A stretch of 6,497 bases of DNA from Candidatus Latescibacterota bacterium (GTDB lineage Bacteria; Blakebacterota; Blakebacteria; Blakebacterales; Blakebacteraceae), in contig JAGLTZ010000410.1 in the NCBI GenBank assembly GCA_023135015.1, positions 1 through 6,497 of the forward strand, read 5' to 3'. Under the pieces are notes generated by a model. It had not been told where the DNA came from and did no database searches. It saw nothing but the letters and a program-made list of their open reading frames with translations. Shown here one piece after another: positions 1-6,497 of the stretch. Every line of letters begins with the position of its first letter. The first letter of the stretch is position 1. Both the position numbers and the translations under genes were made by a program.

Positions 1-2681
1 TACCTCGGATTCCCGGGGTCGTCCCGGGCCAGCGCGGCTGTCTTATCAACACTCGCTCTCAACGAAATATAACCTGTCTGGATACCCATCTCCACGGCCG
101 GGGAAGCGTCTGGCTCGACCTCCAGCCAGGCGGCCGTCGCCGACGCTTTCAGCCGTGTGAGCATACCGATGGAGTTCTGGAAGTACGAAATCGAATTGGC
201 CAGTTCCACAGGAGTGGGTTCGCGGCCGGCCAGGTAGCGTGAGAGTTCCAGATCGGTGTTGCGCAGGGTACGGTTGCGCTCATCGAGCTGTCTATGCAGG
301 GTGGCCTCGGTGTCGAGGAAGAAGACGCGCGGTGCCTGGTACTCGAGAAAGGGGAAGTTATTCGTATTGAGACGGCCGCCCAGACTGGTGGCTTCGGCCA
401 CCCTGAGCGGACTCATCAGCTGGCGGCACAGCAGCGTGAACAGGTCGTTTATCCCGATCCTATCCAGGTCTGTGGCCACACCCGGACGCTCGAATGCTGC
501 ACGGGATGCCTCGAAATCCCACGATACGGGCTCGTTGCTGCCCACCAGCAGCAGATCCGAAACAGCCATGCCCCACACAGACACATAGGGGAAGGCCTCA
601 CAGAAGGTCAGCAGAACGCTCCCGAGCGTCTCGTTCGTCTGCTCGTATGTATGGATCCATTGCGCGACGACGCCGCCCGGTTCGAGCCTCTCCCCCAGGG
701 TGGTAAAGTACTCGATCGTGAACAGCCCGCCGATGCCGGCGATCCACGGGTTGCTCGGCTCCGAGAGGATCAGGTCGTAGCGGGCGTCTGGCCTTGTCAG
801 TAGGTATGTCTTGGCATCCTGCTTGACAAGCACGGTGCGGGGGTCTTCTAGGGGCCGGCCGCTGATATGGTCGAAGAAGCGGCTCGCCCGTACAACGCCC
901 GGGGAGATCTCCACGATCTCAACCTGCCGCACGGGGTACCGCAACAGGTGCCCGGCTGTCTGCCCGCTCCCCAGCCCGATCACCATGGCTCTGCCGGCCG
1001 TGGGCACCATCACTGCCGGGATGGCGGCTATCAAGGTCTGGGTCACGCTGTCGTTGCGGTAGGTGCTCGCATCGGCCTTCCCGTTCACGATCAGCGAAAA
1101 GTTCTCACCTCTGCGAAGGATGGCCACCGTGCCGTTGACGTCCTCCTCGTATAAGACCAACTCCAGGTCGCTGATACGCTCTTCGAACTGTTCTAGTACC
1201 GGGCCGATTTCGTGCCGTTCCCGGAATACACCGGAAGCCAGAGCGCGCAGATCCCATGCCGGGGCAACCAGCAGATAGAGTACGACCAGCACAACAGATC
1301 CGGCTGCAAGGTTCTGTCGCCATCCGGTCGCAACACGGGGATTGAGTAAAAGGACCCACAGCCCGAACGCCATATTCACCGCGATGCCCAGTTCGAGTGT
1401 GTGCCTGACTCCCAGAACCGGCAGCAGAACCAGGCCCCCCAGGAGCGCACCCACGATGGTCCCCACGGTATTGGCCGCGAATACACGTCCCACAGAAGTG
1501 CCTACCTGTCTCGAGAGGCGTGCGGCAACATCCGTGGCCAGCGGTAGCGCCGCCCCTGAAGCGAGAGTCGGCGGGAACATAATGATCAGGCAGAAGAGGT
1601 ACTTGACGATCTCATAGACTGTGTATCCCGACTCAGTCTGTGCGGCGATGCTCTGCAGGCCCAGGAACATATAGGGCAATCTGGCATAGAGGGGGAGCAC
1701 CACCAGCAGGCTCGCACCTATCAGGAACTGGCTCAAACCGAAGAAGAGAAAGGGGCGTTCGAAGCGGGCCAGCCAGCGCGCCACAATGGAGCCGAGTGCA
1801 ATACCGGTTATGAAAGCAGCCAGCATCAGCGTAAACGAGTAGGTGCTGGAACCCAGGATGGTTGAAAGGAGACGGATCCAGCTCACTTCATAGACCATCA
1901 CCACAAGGCCCGAGAGCCCCGCTCCCCACAGGGCTACAGCCGCCCACGTAGTCAGCCGCCGCTCCCCCACTCCTTCGAACTCAGGACAGAGAGATACGAC
2001 TGCATCACCCTCAACTGTTTCTTCGGCCTCCCCGGGTTCGTGGCGAACCAGTAGACCGTACCGCCAGGCAGCCAGCAGCGAAATCCCCACCAGAATATTC
2101 AGCGCCGCGGCCACGGTAAGGGTGGCCTGGACCCCGAGTCCGCGGATCAGGACAAATCCGGCCAGGAGCGCACCACAGACGGCCCCCAGACTGTTGATGA
2201 AGTAGAGACCCGAAACCCCCCGGCCTACACGGTCCGGCAGCGAAGTCACGGTGCGGGTCAGGAGAGGCAGGGTGCCACCCATCAGGAAGGTGGAGGGACC
2301 GAGCAGCAGCAGCGAGATAATGAACTTATTGATAATCCCACCAAACCCTGTGGTCCCCAGTGGTCCCGCCAGCAGGATGTAGAAGCTGCTGCCGAGGGAG
2401 AAGAGCGCCGGGAAAGCCAGGCCGTATACGCCGATGGCTATCTCCAGGTAAGTATAGACAACCAGCGGTTCTGAAATCCTGTCGGCGAGTCTGCCGAAGC
2501 ACCACGCTCCCAGTGCCAATCCGCCCATGTAGGCAGCCAGCACCATGATGTGAGCGTAGGCCGTGCCGCCCAGAACGAGATCGAGGTATCGGGCCCAGAC
2601 CACCTCGTAAACCAGTCCCGCGATACCCGAGATGAAGAAAGCGGTCCAAATGGATGGGAAAAACCAGCGCGAACGGTGCAT
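1..2681 (-). CDS. Fused MFS-like membrane protein / spermidine-synthase-like domain (C-terminus beyond window edge)
   Basis: I translated this frame by hand from the ATG at 2681-2679. It stays open for 893 codons to the left edge, so the C-terminus is missing. Residues 1-476 hold about 14 hydrophobic segments in two related halves, split by an acidic, probably cytosolic linker (about 212-243). Both halves carry a YEVxWxR motif (Y25-R31, Y264-R270) and an asparagine-glycine motif (N163 in INSLGAVCGALL, N404 in ANTVGTIVGALL). Residues 485-790 form a spermidine-synthase-like Rossmann domain: VNGKADAS (532-539), the nucleotide-binding GLGSGQTAG (569-577), acidic E591, SEPSNPW (640-646) and TNNFPFLEYQAPR (773-785). 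The canonical DSSDP-type catalytic aspartates are absent, so aminopropyl transfer is doubtful. The helical tail from about 790 matches no domain I recognise. ATG is the only plausible start: an in-frame stop lies 16 codons upstream with no ATG, GTG or TTG between, and GGAG sits 8 bases before it. The family is common, but its function and substrate are unknown to me. Confidence 0.9.
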   Translation of the reverse strand, partial: MHRSRWFFPSIWTAFFISGIAGLVYEVVWARYLDLVLGGTAYAHIMVLAAYMGGLALGAWCFGRLADRISEPLVVYTYLEIAIGVYGLAFPALFSLGSSFYILLAGPLGTTGFGGIINKFIISLLLLGPSTFLMGGTLPLLTRTVTSLPDRVGRGVSGLYFINSLGAVCGALLAGFVLIRGLGVQATLTVAAALNILVGISLLAAWRYGLLVRHEPGEAEETVEGDAVVSLCPEFEGVGERRLTTWAAVALWGAGLSGLVVMVYEVSWIRLLSTILGSSTYSFTLMLAAFITGIALGSIVARWLARFERPFLFFGLSQFLIGASLLVVLPLYARLPYMFLGLQSIAAQTESGYTVYEIVKYLFCLIIMFPPTLASGAALPLATDVAARLSRQVGTSVGRVFAANTVGTIVGALLGGLVLLPVLGVRHTLELGIAVNMAFGLWVLLLNPRVATGWRQNLAAGSVVLVVLYLLVAPAWDLRALASGVFRERHEIGPVLEQFEERISDLELVLYEEDVNGTVAILRRGENFSLIVNGKADASTYRNDSVTQTLIAAIPAVMVPTAGRAMVIGLGSGQTAGHLLRYPVRQVEIVEISPGVVRASRFFDHISGRPLEDPRTVLVKQDAKTYLLTRPDARYDLILSEPSNPWIAGIGGLFTIEYFTTLGERLEPGGVVAQWIHTYEQTNETLGSVLLTFCEAFPYVSVWGMAVSDLLLVGSNEPVSWDFEASRAAFERPGVATDLDRIGINDLFTLLCRQLMSPLRVAEATSLGGRLNTNNFPFLEYQAPRVFFLDTEATLHRQLDERNRTLRNTDLELSRYLAGREPTPVELANSISYFQNSIGMLTRLKASATAAWLEVEPDASPAVEMGIQTGYISLRASVDKTAALARDDPGNPR

Positions 2682-2803
2682 CAGGCGATCTCCGGTGCTA
2701 CCAGTGCGATCGCAAACCCATGCGCATCAAACAGTCGCAGAAGGGATGAATCTGTATCTTTCAGGTTGAAAGAGCCGGTGCTGTCAGGCGGCCGCCTCCT
2801 CAT
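2681..2803 (-). CDS. Possible 40-residue small protein or coupling ORF between smc and the membrane fusion gene
   Basis: A frame of 40 codons plus TGA starts at an ATG inside the last codons of smc, in the +1 frame relative to smc. It ends in TGATG, so the final A of its stop is the first base of the next gene's ATG. The product starts with a basic, proline-containing stretch (MRRRPPDS) and ends in an amphipathic to hydrophobic segment (LLRLFDAHGFAIALVAPEIA). I recognise no family. A purine-rich GAGGAGG run touches the ATG, which is too close for a standard ribosome binding site. The case for it is the exact stop-start overlap and the filling of an otherwise empty gap. The case against is its small size, the weak start site, and the fact that the downstream gene has its own good binding site. 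It may be chance. Confidence 0.25.
   Translation of the reverse strand: MRRRPPDSTGSFNLKDTDSSLLRLFDAHGFAIALVAPEIA
2690..2693 (-). promoter_or_regulatory. Ribosome binding site of the fused membrane protein gene
   Basis: GGAG on the minus strand lies 8 bases before the ATG at 2681. This is a usual Shine-Dalgarno spacing and supports that start. The site lies inside the possible small ORF, so translation of that frame could affect access to it. Confidence 0.6.
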
Positions 2804-5800
2804 CCTCCTCGAAGCGCACCCCGACCACCTTGGAAACGCCGGGCTCCTCCATGGTGATTCCCAGAAAAGTATCGGAAGCCTCCATCGTACGGTTGTTATG
2901 GGTAATCAATATGAACTGTATCGTGTCCTCAAACAGGTTTAAGACTCTCAGGAAGCGTCCGATGTTGGCTTCGTCCAGGGAGGCATCCACCTCATCGAAA
3001 ATACAGAACGGGCTTGGCTTCACCAGATATATGGCGAAGAGAAGGGCAATAGCGGTCAGCGCCTTCTCCCCACCCGAAAGGGCGGTCATGCTCTTCAATA
3101 TCTTTCCTTTCGGCCGGGCCACGATCTCGATCCCCGCCTCGAGCGGGTCCTCTTCGCCGCCCAGATATATGTCCGCTTCCCCTCCCTCGAAGAACTGTGA
3201 GTAAGTCTTCCGGAAATTCGTCCTGATATCCTCGAAGGTCTCGATGAAGCGCTTGCGAGCGGTCTTGTTGATCTTCCGGATGGTCTGCTGCAGGGTCTGT
3301 TTGGCTTCATCCAGATCGGCGCGCTGCTCCACCAGGAAGTCGAGACGCCGCTTTTCGACCTCATATTCCTCCAGGGCGAGCAGGTTAACCGGTCCGAGGC
3401 GGTCGAGGCGCTCACGCAGAGTGAGGACTTCTTCATCGAGAGCCTGCGCGCCGGGGGGCTCCTCCCCTTCTTCCATCAGTTCCGACTCATCGACATCGCC
3501 CAGGTCGACGTCGTAATCGAGGAGAATCCTCTCGGTAAGACTCTCGCGGCGCGTGCCCAGCTCCGAGAGGCGCAGCTCGATGGCGTGGACGCGTTCCTGC
3601 TGATTCTCGCGGGCCTTGCGCTCTTTACGCAACTCTTCTTCCAGTACCTGCATCCCGTTGCGGTGCTCCAGGAACTCCTTCTCCCGACCCGCGAGGTCCC
3701 CCTCGAGCTTTCTGCGGACCTCCTGTCGCTGCTCCAGGATCCCCTCCTGCTCTCCGATCTGCTCCTCGAGAGTATTGAAGTTCGCCTCCGACTCGGCTGC
3801 CTCCCGGAGGCGTCGCTGGGCCGACTCTGCCAGCTCCTCGGCGCTTTCGGCCAGCCGCTTCATTTCACGCCGGAGACCCTCCACGCGGTGCTCGAGCCGA
3901 ACCCTGTTCAGCCTTACCTCCTGCAGCAGGTGTCTCTGCTCATCCTGTTTGGATGTGATTTCTTCTACAAGGGCCTGCTGCTGTTCCAGGGCCCCTCCCA
4001 ACTCCCCGCTCTCCTCCAGCGCCTTCGAGAGCAGGGGGCTCAGTTTCTCCAGCTCGGTGACATCGGCCTCGAGCTCGCTCCCCTCATCTTCAATCCGTTC
4101 TCCAAGCTCGGCCGCCCGTTCTGTCAGTGTTTTGTGCCTCGACTCCGCACTGTTATGCTCCCACTCAAGTTCGTGCAGGGCGTTCTCAACTTCTTCAAGT
4201 TCGCCCGCGACGAGGGTGTAACGCTCGCGCAGCTCCGCCAGGGTCTCCTTATCACGGCGCAGGGTGGTCTCCTCTTCGGCCAGTTTAACATCCAGCTGTT
4301 CGACCCTCGCGCTCAACTCCTCGAGTTTGTGTCGTCTGGCCAGCAATCCACCCACCGGCCCGACTGCAGGACGGCCGGCACTGACAACACCGCCCGGAGC
4401 AACTACTTCGCCGGCTGACGTTACCAGCGTCCAGCAGCTGCCCGATGCGGCGGCCGCCACGGCAAGAGCCTGATCGAGGTTGTCCATCAGCAGTACCCTC
4501 GAGAGCAATCCTCGTGCAACCCCGGCCTCCAACCCCTCACCCCGCACATACTCGGAGAGCCTGCCGCGCACACCTTCGGCCCCAGCCGCCCACTGTGGCA
4601 CCTCCAGAGGCTCCTCATCCACCAGGTGGGATGCCAGTAGAATGGCCCTTCCGCCCTCCTCACGGTCCTTCAGGAGTTCGAGCGCCCGGCCCAGTGCCTG
4701 TTCATCCAGCAGGAGCAATCCTTCAAGCGCCGGCCCCAGGACCGCCTCGGTGGCCTTTACCGCTGCATCGTCAATCCGGATAACCTCGGCAAGCAGGGGA
4801 CCGAAACCCTCCTGCCCGGCTCCGCGCAGATCACGGGTCACCTCATCGACACCTTCGAGGCTCTCCAGCAGTTCCCCGACCACTACGCGTTCTGCCCTAG
4901 CCCCCTTGAGCTCCCCCTCCACACCGGCCAGGCTCCTGGTCTGTGCCTGAATTTTTTCGGCCGCCTCCTCACGGGCCTGCTCGGTCTCGTCCCTGCGCAG
5001 GCGCAGCCCGTCCCGTCTCTGCCTTATATCCTCCAGCTCCCCGGCCAGACGGTTCTGCTCCCTCCCGGCCTCCTCCGCCTCGACCAGGGCCTGCCCCTGC
5101 TGGCCCCTCAACCCCTCCAACCGCTCGCGCCTCTCTTTGACTTTGAAGCGGAGGAACTCTGCACGTTGGGCTTCGTCCTGGTAATAGATGCTTGCCCGGT
5201 TGTAGCGATCCTTCAGATCGTTAAATGCCGACTGCACCTCCACTAACCGCTCATCCACACCCCCCAGGCGGTTATTTATCGTCTCCTCTTCCTTCACCAA
5301 CTCCTCGAGTTCTGTTCCGGCCTGCTCACGCTCCTCATCCAGATGCTGGTGCTCCTCGAGCGCTGCCGTGCGGCGACGGTCCATCTCCTCAGCATCGCTC
5401 CGCCCCCGTTCGGCGGCATTTTCAGCAGCCGTACGGCGTTCCCGCAGGGCTATGAGCTCCGATTCCACCTGCCGCACACGTTCTCTGGCCGCATCTACTT
5501 CCCGCTGCAGGTCCGCCACAGCTTTTTCCAGGTCCACCGCCCTTGCACGCGCCTCGGCGACGGCGGCCTCCTTCTGGGCCAGCCCGGTCCCCGTACCCTG
5601 TCTCGATTCGCGCAGGGTGCGCAGCTCCTCCCGCAGCGGCTTCATCTCCTCTTCGAATCTGCGGTCTTTCAGCAGGGCCAGGTGCACCTCTGCGACTGAA
5701 AGCCGATCCCGGTACTTCTGGTATCTCTTGGCCTTGTTAACCTGGCGTTTGAGGCTGCGGACCGCCTTCTCCACCTCAGCGATGACATCCCCCAGCCTGA

Positions 5801-6365
5801 GAAGGTCGTATTCGGTGTTCTTGAGCTTGTGCTGCGTTTCCCGCCGGCGGCTCTTGTACTTCTGGATCCCGGCGGCCTCCTCGAAGATGATGCGCCGTTC
5901 ATCTGTCTTGTCGCTGATGATGACATCCACCATCTCCTGCTGGATCACCGTATACGAATTGTTCCCGATGCCGGTATCCATGAACAGGTCGTGGATGTCG
6001 CGAAGGCGGCACTGCTGGTTGTTTATCAGGTACTCGCTCTCACCGCTGCGGAAGAGACGGCGTGTAACCATGACTTCCGGCATTTCGACGGGAAGCAGGT
6101 TATCGGTGTTCTCAACAGTGAGTGATACTTCGGCGAACCCCAGCGGCTTCCGGCCGGCCGAGCCGTTGAAAATAATGTCCTCCATCGTTTTGCCGCGGAT
6201 GGAGGTTGGCTTCTGCTCGCCCATGACCCACTTGATGGCATCGACGATATTCGTCTTGCCGCAGCCGTTTGGGCCGACCACGGCGGTCATCCCGTCACCG
6301 AAGGTCAGCTCCAGCTTATCCGCAAACGACTTGAACCCGTATATGTTCAGTTTTGACAGCCTCAC
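2784..6365 (-). CDS. smc: Chromosome partition / condensin ATPase SMC
   Basis: This is a complete SMC protein of 1193 residues, the usual length for bacterial SMC. It forms an ATP-driven dimer that organises and helps segregate the nucleoid, normally with ScpA and ScpB. The N-terminal ATPase half has Walker A GPNGCGKTN (31-39), an R-loop region GESEYLIN (108-115), a Q-loop with Q143 and the conserved ERRxxFEEAAGI (156-167). Charged heptad-like coiled coil runs from about 170 to 500. The hinge spans about 505-672 and ends in a glycine-rich stretch before ARRHKLEEL. The returning coil covers about 677-1035. The C-terminal ATPase half has signature LSGGEK (1096-1101), Walker B FCIFDE (1120-1125), D-loop SLDEAN (1129-1134) and H-loop H1156. 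The start is GTG, directly preceded by an in-frame TAG, so no longer start exists. Compared with common sequences, Walker A has Cys-Thr for Ser-Ser, and the Q-loop reads IQQEM where IEQG is usual. The protein ends in a short acidic tail. Confidence 0.98.
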   Translation of the reverse strand: MRLSKLNIYGFKSFADKLELTFGDGMTAVVGPNGCGKTNIVDAIKWVMGEQKPTSIRGKTMEDIIFNGSAGRKPLGFAEVSLTVENTDNLLPVEMPEVMVTRRLFRSGESEYLINNQQCRLRDIHDLFMDTGIGNNSYTVIQQEMVDVIISDKTDERRIIFEEAAGIQKYKSRRRETQHKLKNTEYDLLRLGDVIAEVEKAVRSLKRQVNKAKRYQKYRDRLSVAEVHLALLKDRRFEEEMKPLREELRTLRESRQGTGTGLAQKEAAVAEARARAVDLEKAVADLQREVDAARERVRQVESELIALRERRTAAENAAERGRSDAEEMDRRRTAALEEHQHLDEEREQAGTELEELVKEEETINNRLGGVDERLVEVQSAFNDLKDRYNRASIYYQDEAQRAEFLRFKVKERRERLEGLRGQQGQALVEAEEAGREQNRLAGELEDIRQRRDGLRLRRDETEQAREEAAEKIQAQTRSLAGVEGELKGARAERVVVGELLESLEGVDEVTRDLRGAGQEGFGPLLAEVIRIDDAAVKATEAVLGPALEGLLLLDEQALGRALELLKDREEGGRAILLASHLVDEEPLEVPQWAAGAEGVRGRLSEYVRGEGLEAGVARGLLSRVLLMDNLDQALAVAAAASGSCWTLVTSAGEVVAPGGVVSAGRPAVGPVGGLLARRHKLEELSARVEQLDVKLAEEETTLRRDKETLAELRERYTLVAGELEEVENALHELEWEHNSAESRHKTLTERAAELGERIEDEGSELEADVTELEKLSPLLSKALEESGELGGALEQQQALVEEITSKQDEQRHLLQEVRLNRVRLEHRVEGLRREMKRLAESAEELAESAQRRLREAAESEANFNTLEEQIGEQEGILEQRQEVRRKLEGDLAGREKEFLEHRNGMQVLEEELRKERKARENQQERVHAIELRLSELGTRRESLTERILLDYDVDLGDVDESELMEEGEEPPGAQALDEEVLTLRERLDRLGPVNLLALEEYEVEKRRLDFLVEQRADLDEAKQTLQQTIRKINKTARKRFIETFEDIRTNFRKTYSQFFEGGEADIYLGGEEDPLEAGIEIVARPKGKILKSMTALSGGEKALTAIALLFAIYLVKPSPFCIFDEVDASLDEANIGRFLRVLNLFEDTIQFILITHNNRTMEASDTFLGITMEEPGVSKVVGVRFEEDEEAAA

Positions 6366-6371
6366 CTATTA

Positions 6372-6376
6372 CTCCC
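6372..6376 (-). promoter_or_regulatory. Ribosome binding site of smc
   Basis: GGGAG on the minus strand sits 6 bases before the GTG start at 6365. Together with the in-frame TAG directly before the GTG, it fixes the smc start. No -10/-35 promoter is recognisable in the 21-base gap to the upstream gene, which favours co-transcription. Confidence 0.65.
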
Positions 6377-6386
6377 GCTGTGAAGA

Positions 6387-6497
6387 TCAGATAACCCCTG
6401 CCGACCGAACGGCACGGGCGACAAGTCCGGGCAGACGCACATCCTGGGCCGGAAACACTGTCCGGATATTAAGAATCACCTGTTCCTCCGACACTCT
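6387..6497 (-). CDS. selA: C-terminal end of an upstream gene, probably SelA (L-seryl-tRNA(Sec) selenium transferase)
   Basis: Read from the right edge, this frame gives 36 codons ending in TGA at 6389-6387, 21 bases before the smc start. The N-terminus lies outside the window. The visible part begins RVSEEQVILNIRTVFPAQD and ends in a helical stretch, LVARAVRSAGVI. SelA proteins typically end with a segment of the type R-(I/V)-x-D/E-G-x-V-x-L-D-L-R-T, followed by an acidic turn and a last helix, and this sequence fits that pattern. SelA is a PLP enzyme that converts seryl-tRNA(Sec) to selenocysteyl-tRNA(Sec). Its catalytic lysine would lie upstream and cannot be seen. The assignment rests on recall of the family ending over a short stretch. 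Another protein with a similar beta-strand and helix end is possible, but coding in this frame is likely. Confidence 0.45.
   Translation of the reverse strand, partial: RVSEEQVILNIRTVFPAQDVRLPGLVARAVRSAGVI

Noticed and set aside
294..803. A 169-codon plus-strand open frame and several shorter ones across 250-1620.
   Set aside because: All lie opposite the fused membrane protein frame, which carries clear family motifs. These are shadow frames in GC-rich DNA.
2705..2714. A perfect 10-base palindrome TGCGATCGCA, containing the cyanobacterial HIP1 octamer GCGATCGC.
   Set aside because: I noticed only one copy in the window, while HIP1 is highly repeated in genomes that use it. Nothing else suggests a cyanobacterium, and it is too short to act as a terminator.
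2784..2786. The smc stop TGA as a possible selenocysteine codon, given the possible selA upstream.
   Set aside because: SMC already has its usual family length and ending at this TGA. Readthrough would add only about 16 residues after it before the next stop, and I see no SECIS-like hairpin directly downstream.
2681..2790. Short repeated words (TCAGGCG and CCGGTGCT) near both ends of the smc to membrane-gene gap.
   Set aside because: The words are only 7 and 8 bases, partly inside coding sequence, and have no adjacent structure. Chance is the simplest explanation.
3585..4418. A 277-codon open frame on the plus strand, leucine-rich, antisense to smc.
   Set aside because: It lies entirely within the smc coiled-coil region. 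Its leucine and glutamine richness is what the complement of GAG/CAG-rich coiled-coil codons gives, and it has no recognisable domain.

Overview
The window comes from a GC-rich bacterial chromosome. Every gene I can support lies on the minus strand, so the layout is read from high to low coordinates: the end of a probable selA, then smc, then a possible 40-codon open frame, then a large membrane protein that runs off the left edge. The SMC sequence is typically bacterial. Its Walker A variant (GPNGCGKTN) and the membrane/spermidine-synthase-like fusion next door would suit an uncultured environmental lineage, perhaps near the FCB superphylum. That placement is a weak guess, because the window has no rRNA or other taxonomic marker.

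Region by region: (1) 6387-6497 is the last 36 codons of an upstream gene. Its ending resembles the C-terminus of SelA, the L-seryl-tRNA(Sec) selenium transferase. (2) 2784-6365 is a complete 1193-residue SMC ATPase with all nucleotide-binding motifs, two long coiled-coil arms and a central hinge. It starts at GTG, with a good ribosome binding site and a stop codon directly upstream. (3) 2681-2803 is a short open frame that overlaps the end of smc and finishes in a TGATG stop-start overlap with the next gene. It may be a real small gene, a coupling device or chance. (4) 1-2681 is 893 codons of a fused membrane protein: two related MFS-like halves with about 14 hydrophobic segments, a spermidine-synthase-like Rossmann domain, and a C-terminal tail cut by the window edge.

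Gaps are short (21 bases before smc, 102 bases after it) and neither holds a hairpin followed by a T run. The genes may therefore share a transcript, although they have no obvious common function. SMC acts in chromosome organisation and segregation, normally with ScpA and ScpB, which are not in this window. The fused protein belongs to a widespread family of unknown physiological role and lacks the usual polyamine-synthase catalytic residues. No mobile element, CRISPR array, RNA gene or clearly new system is visible. No stretch over 300 bases lacks a gene.
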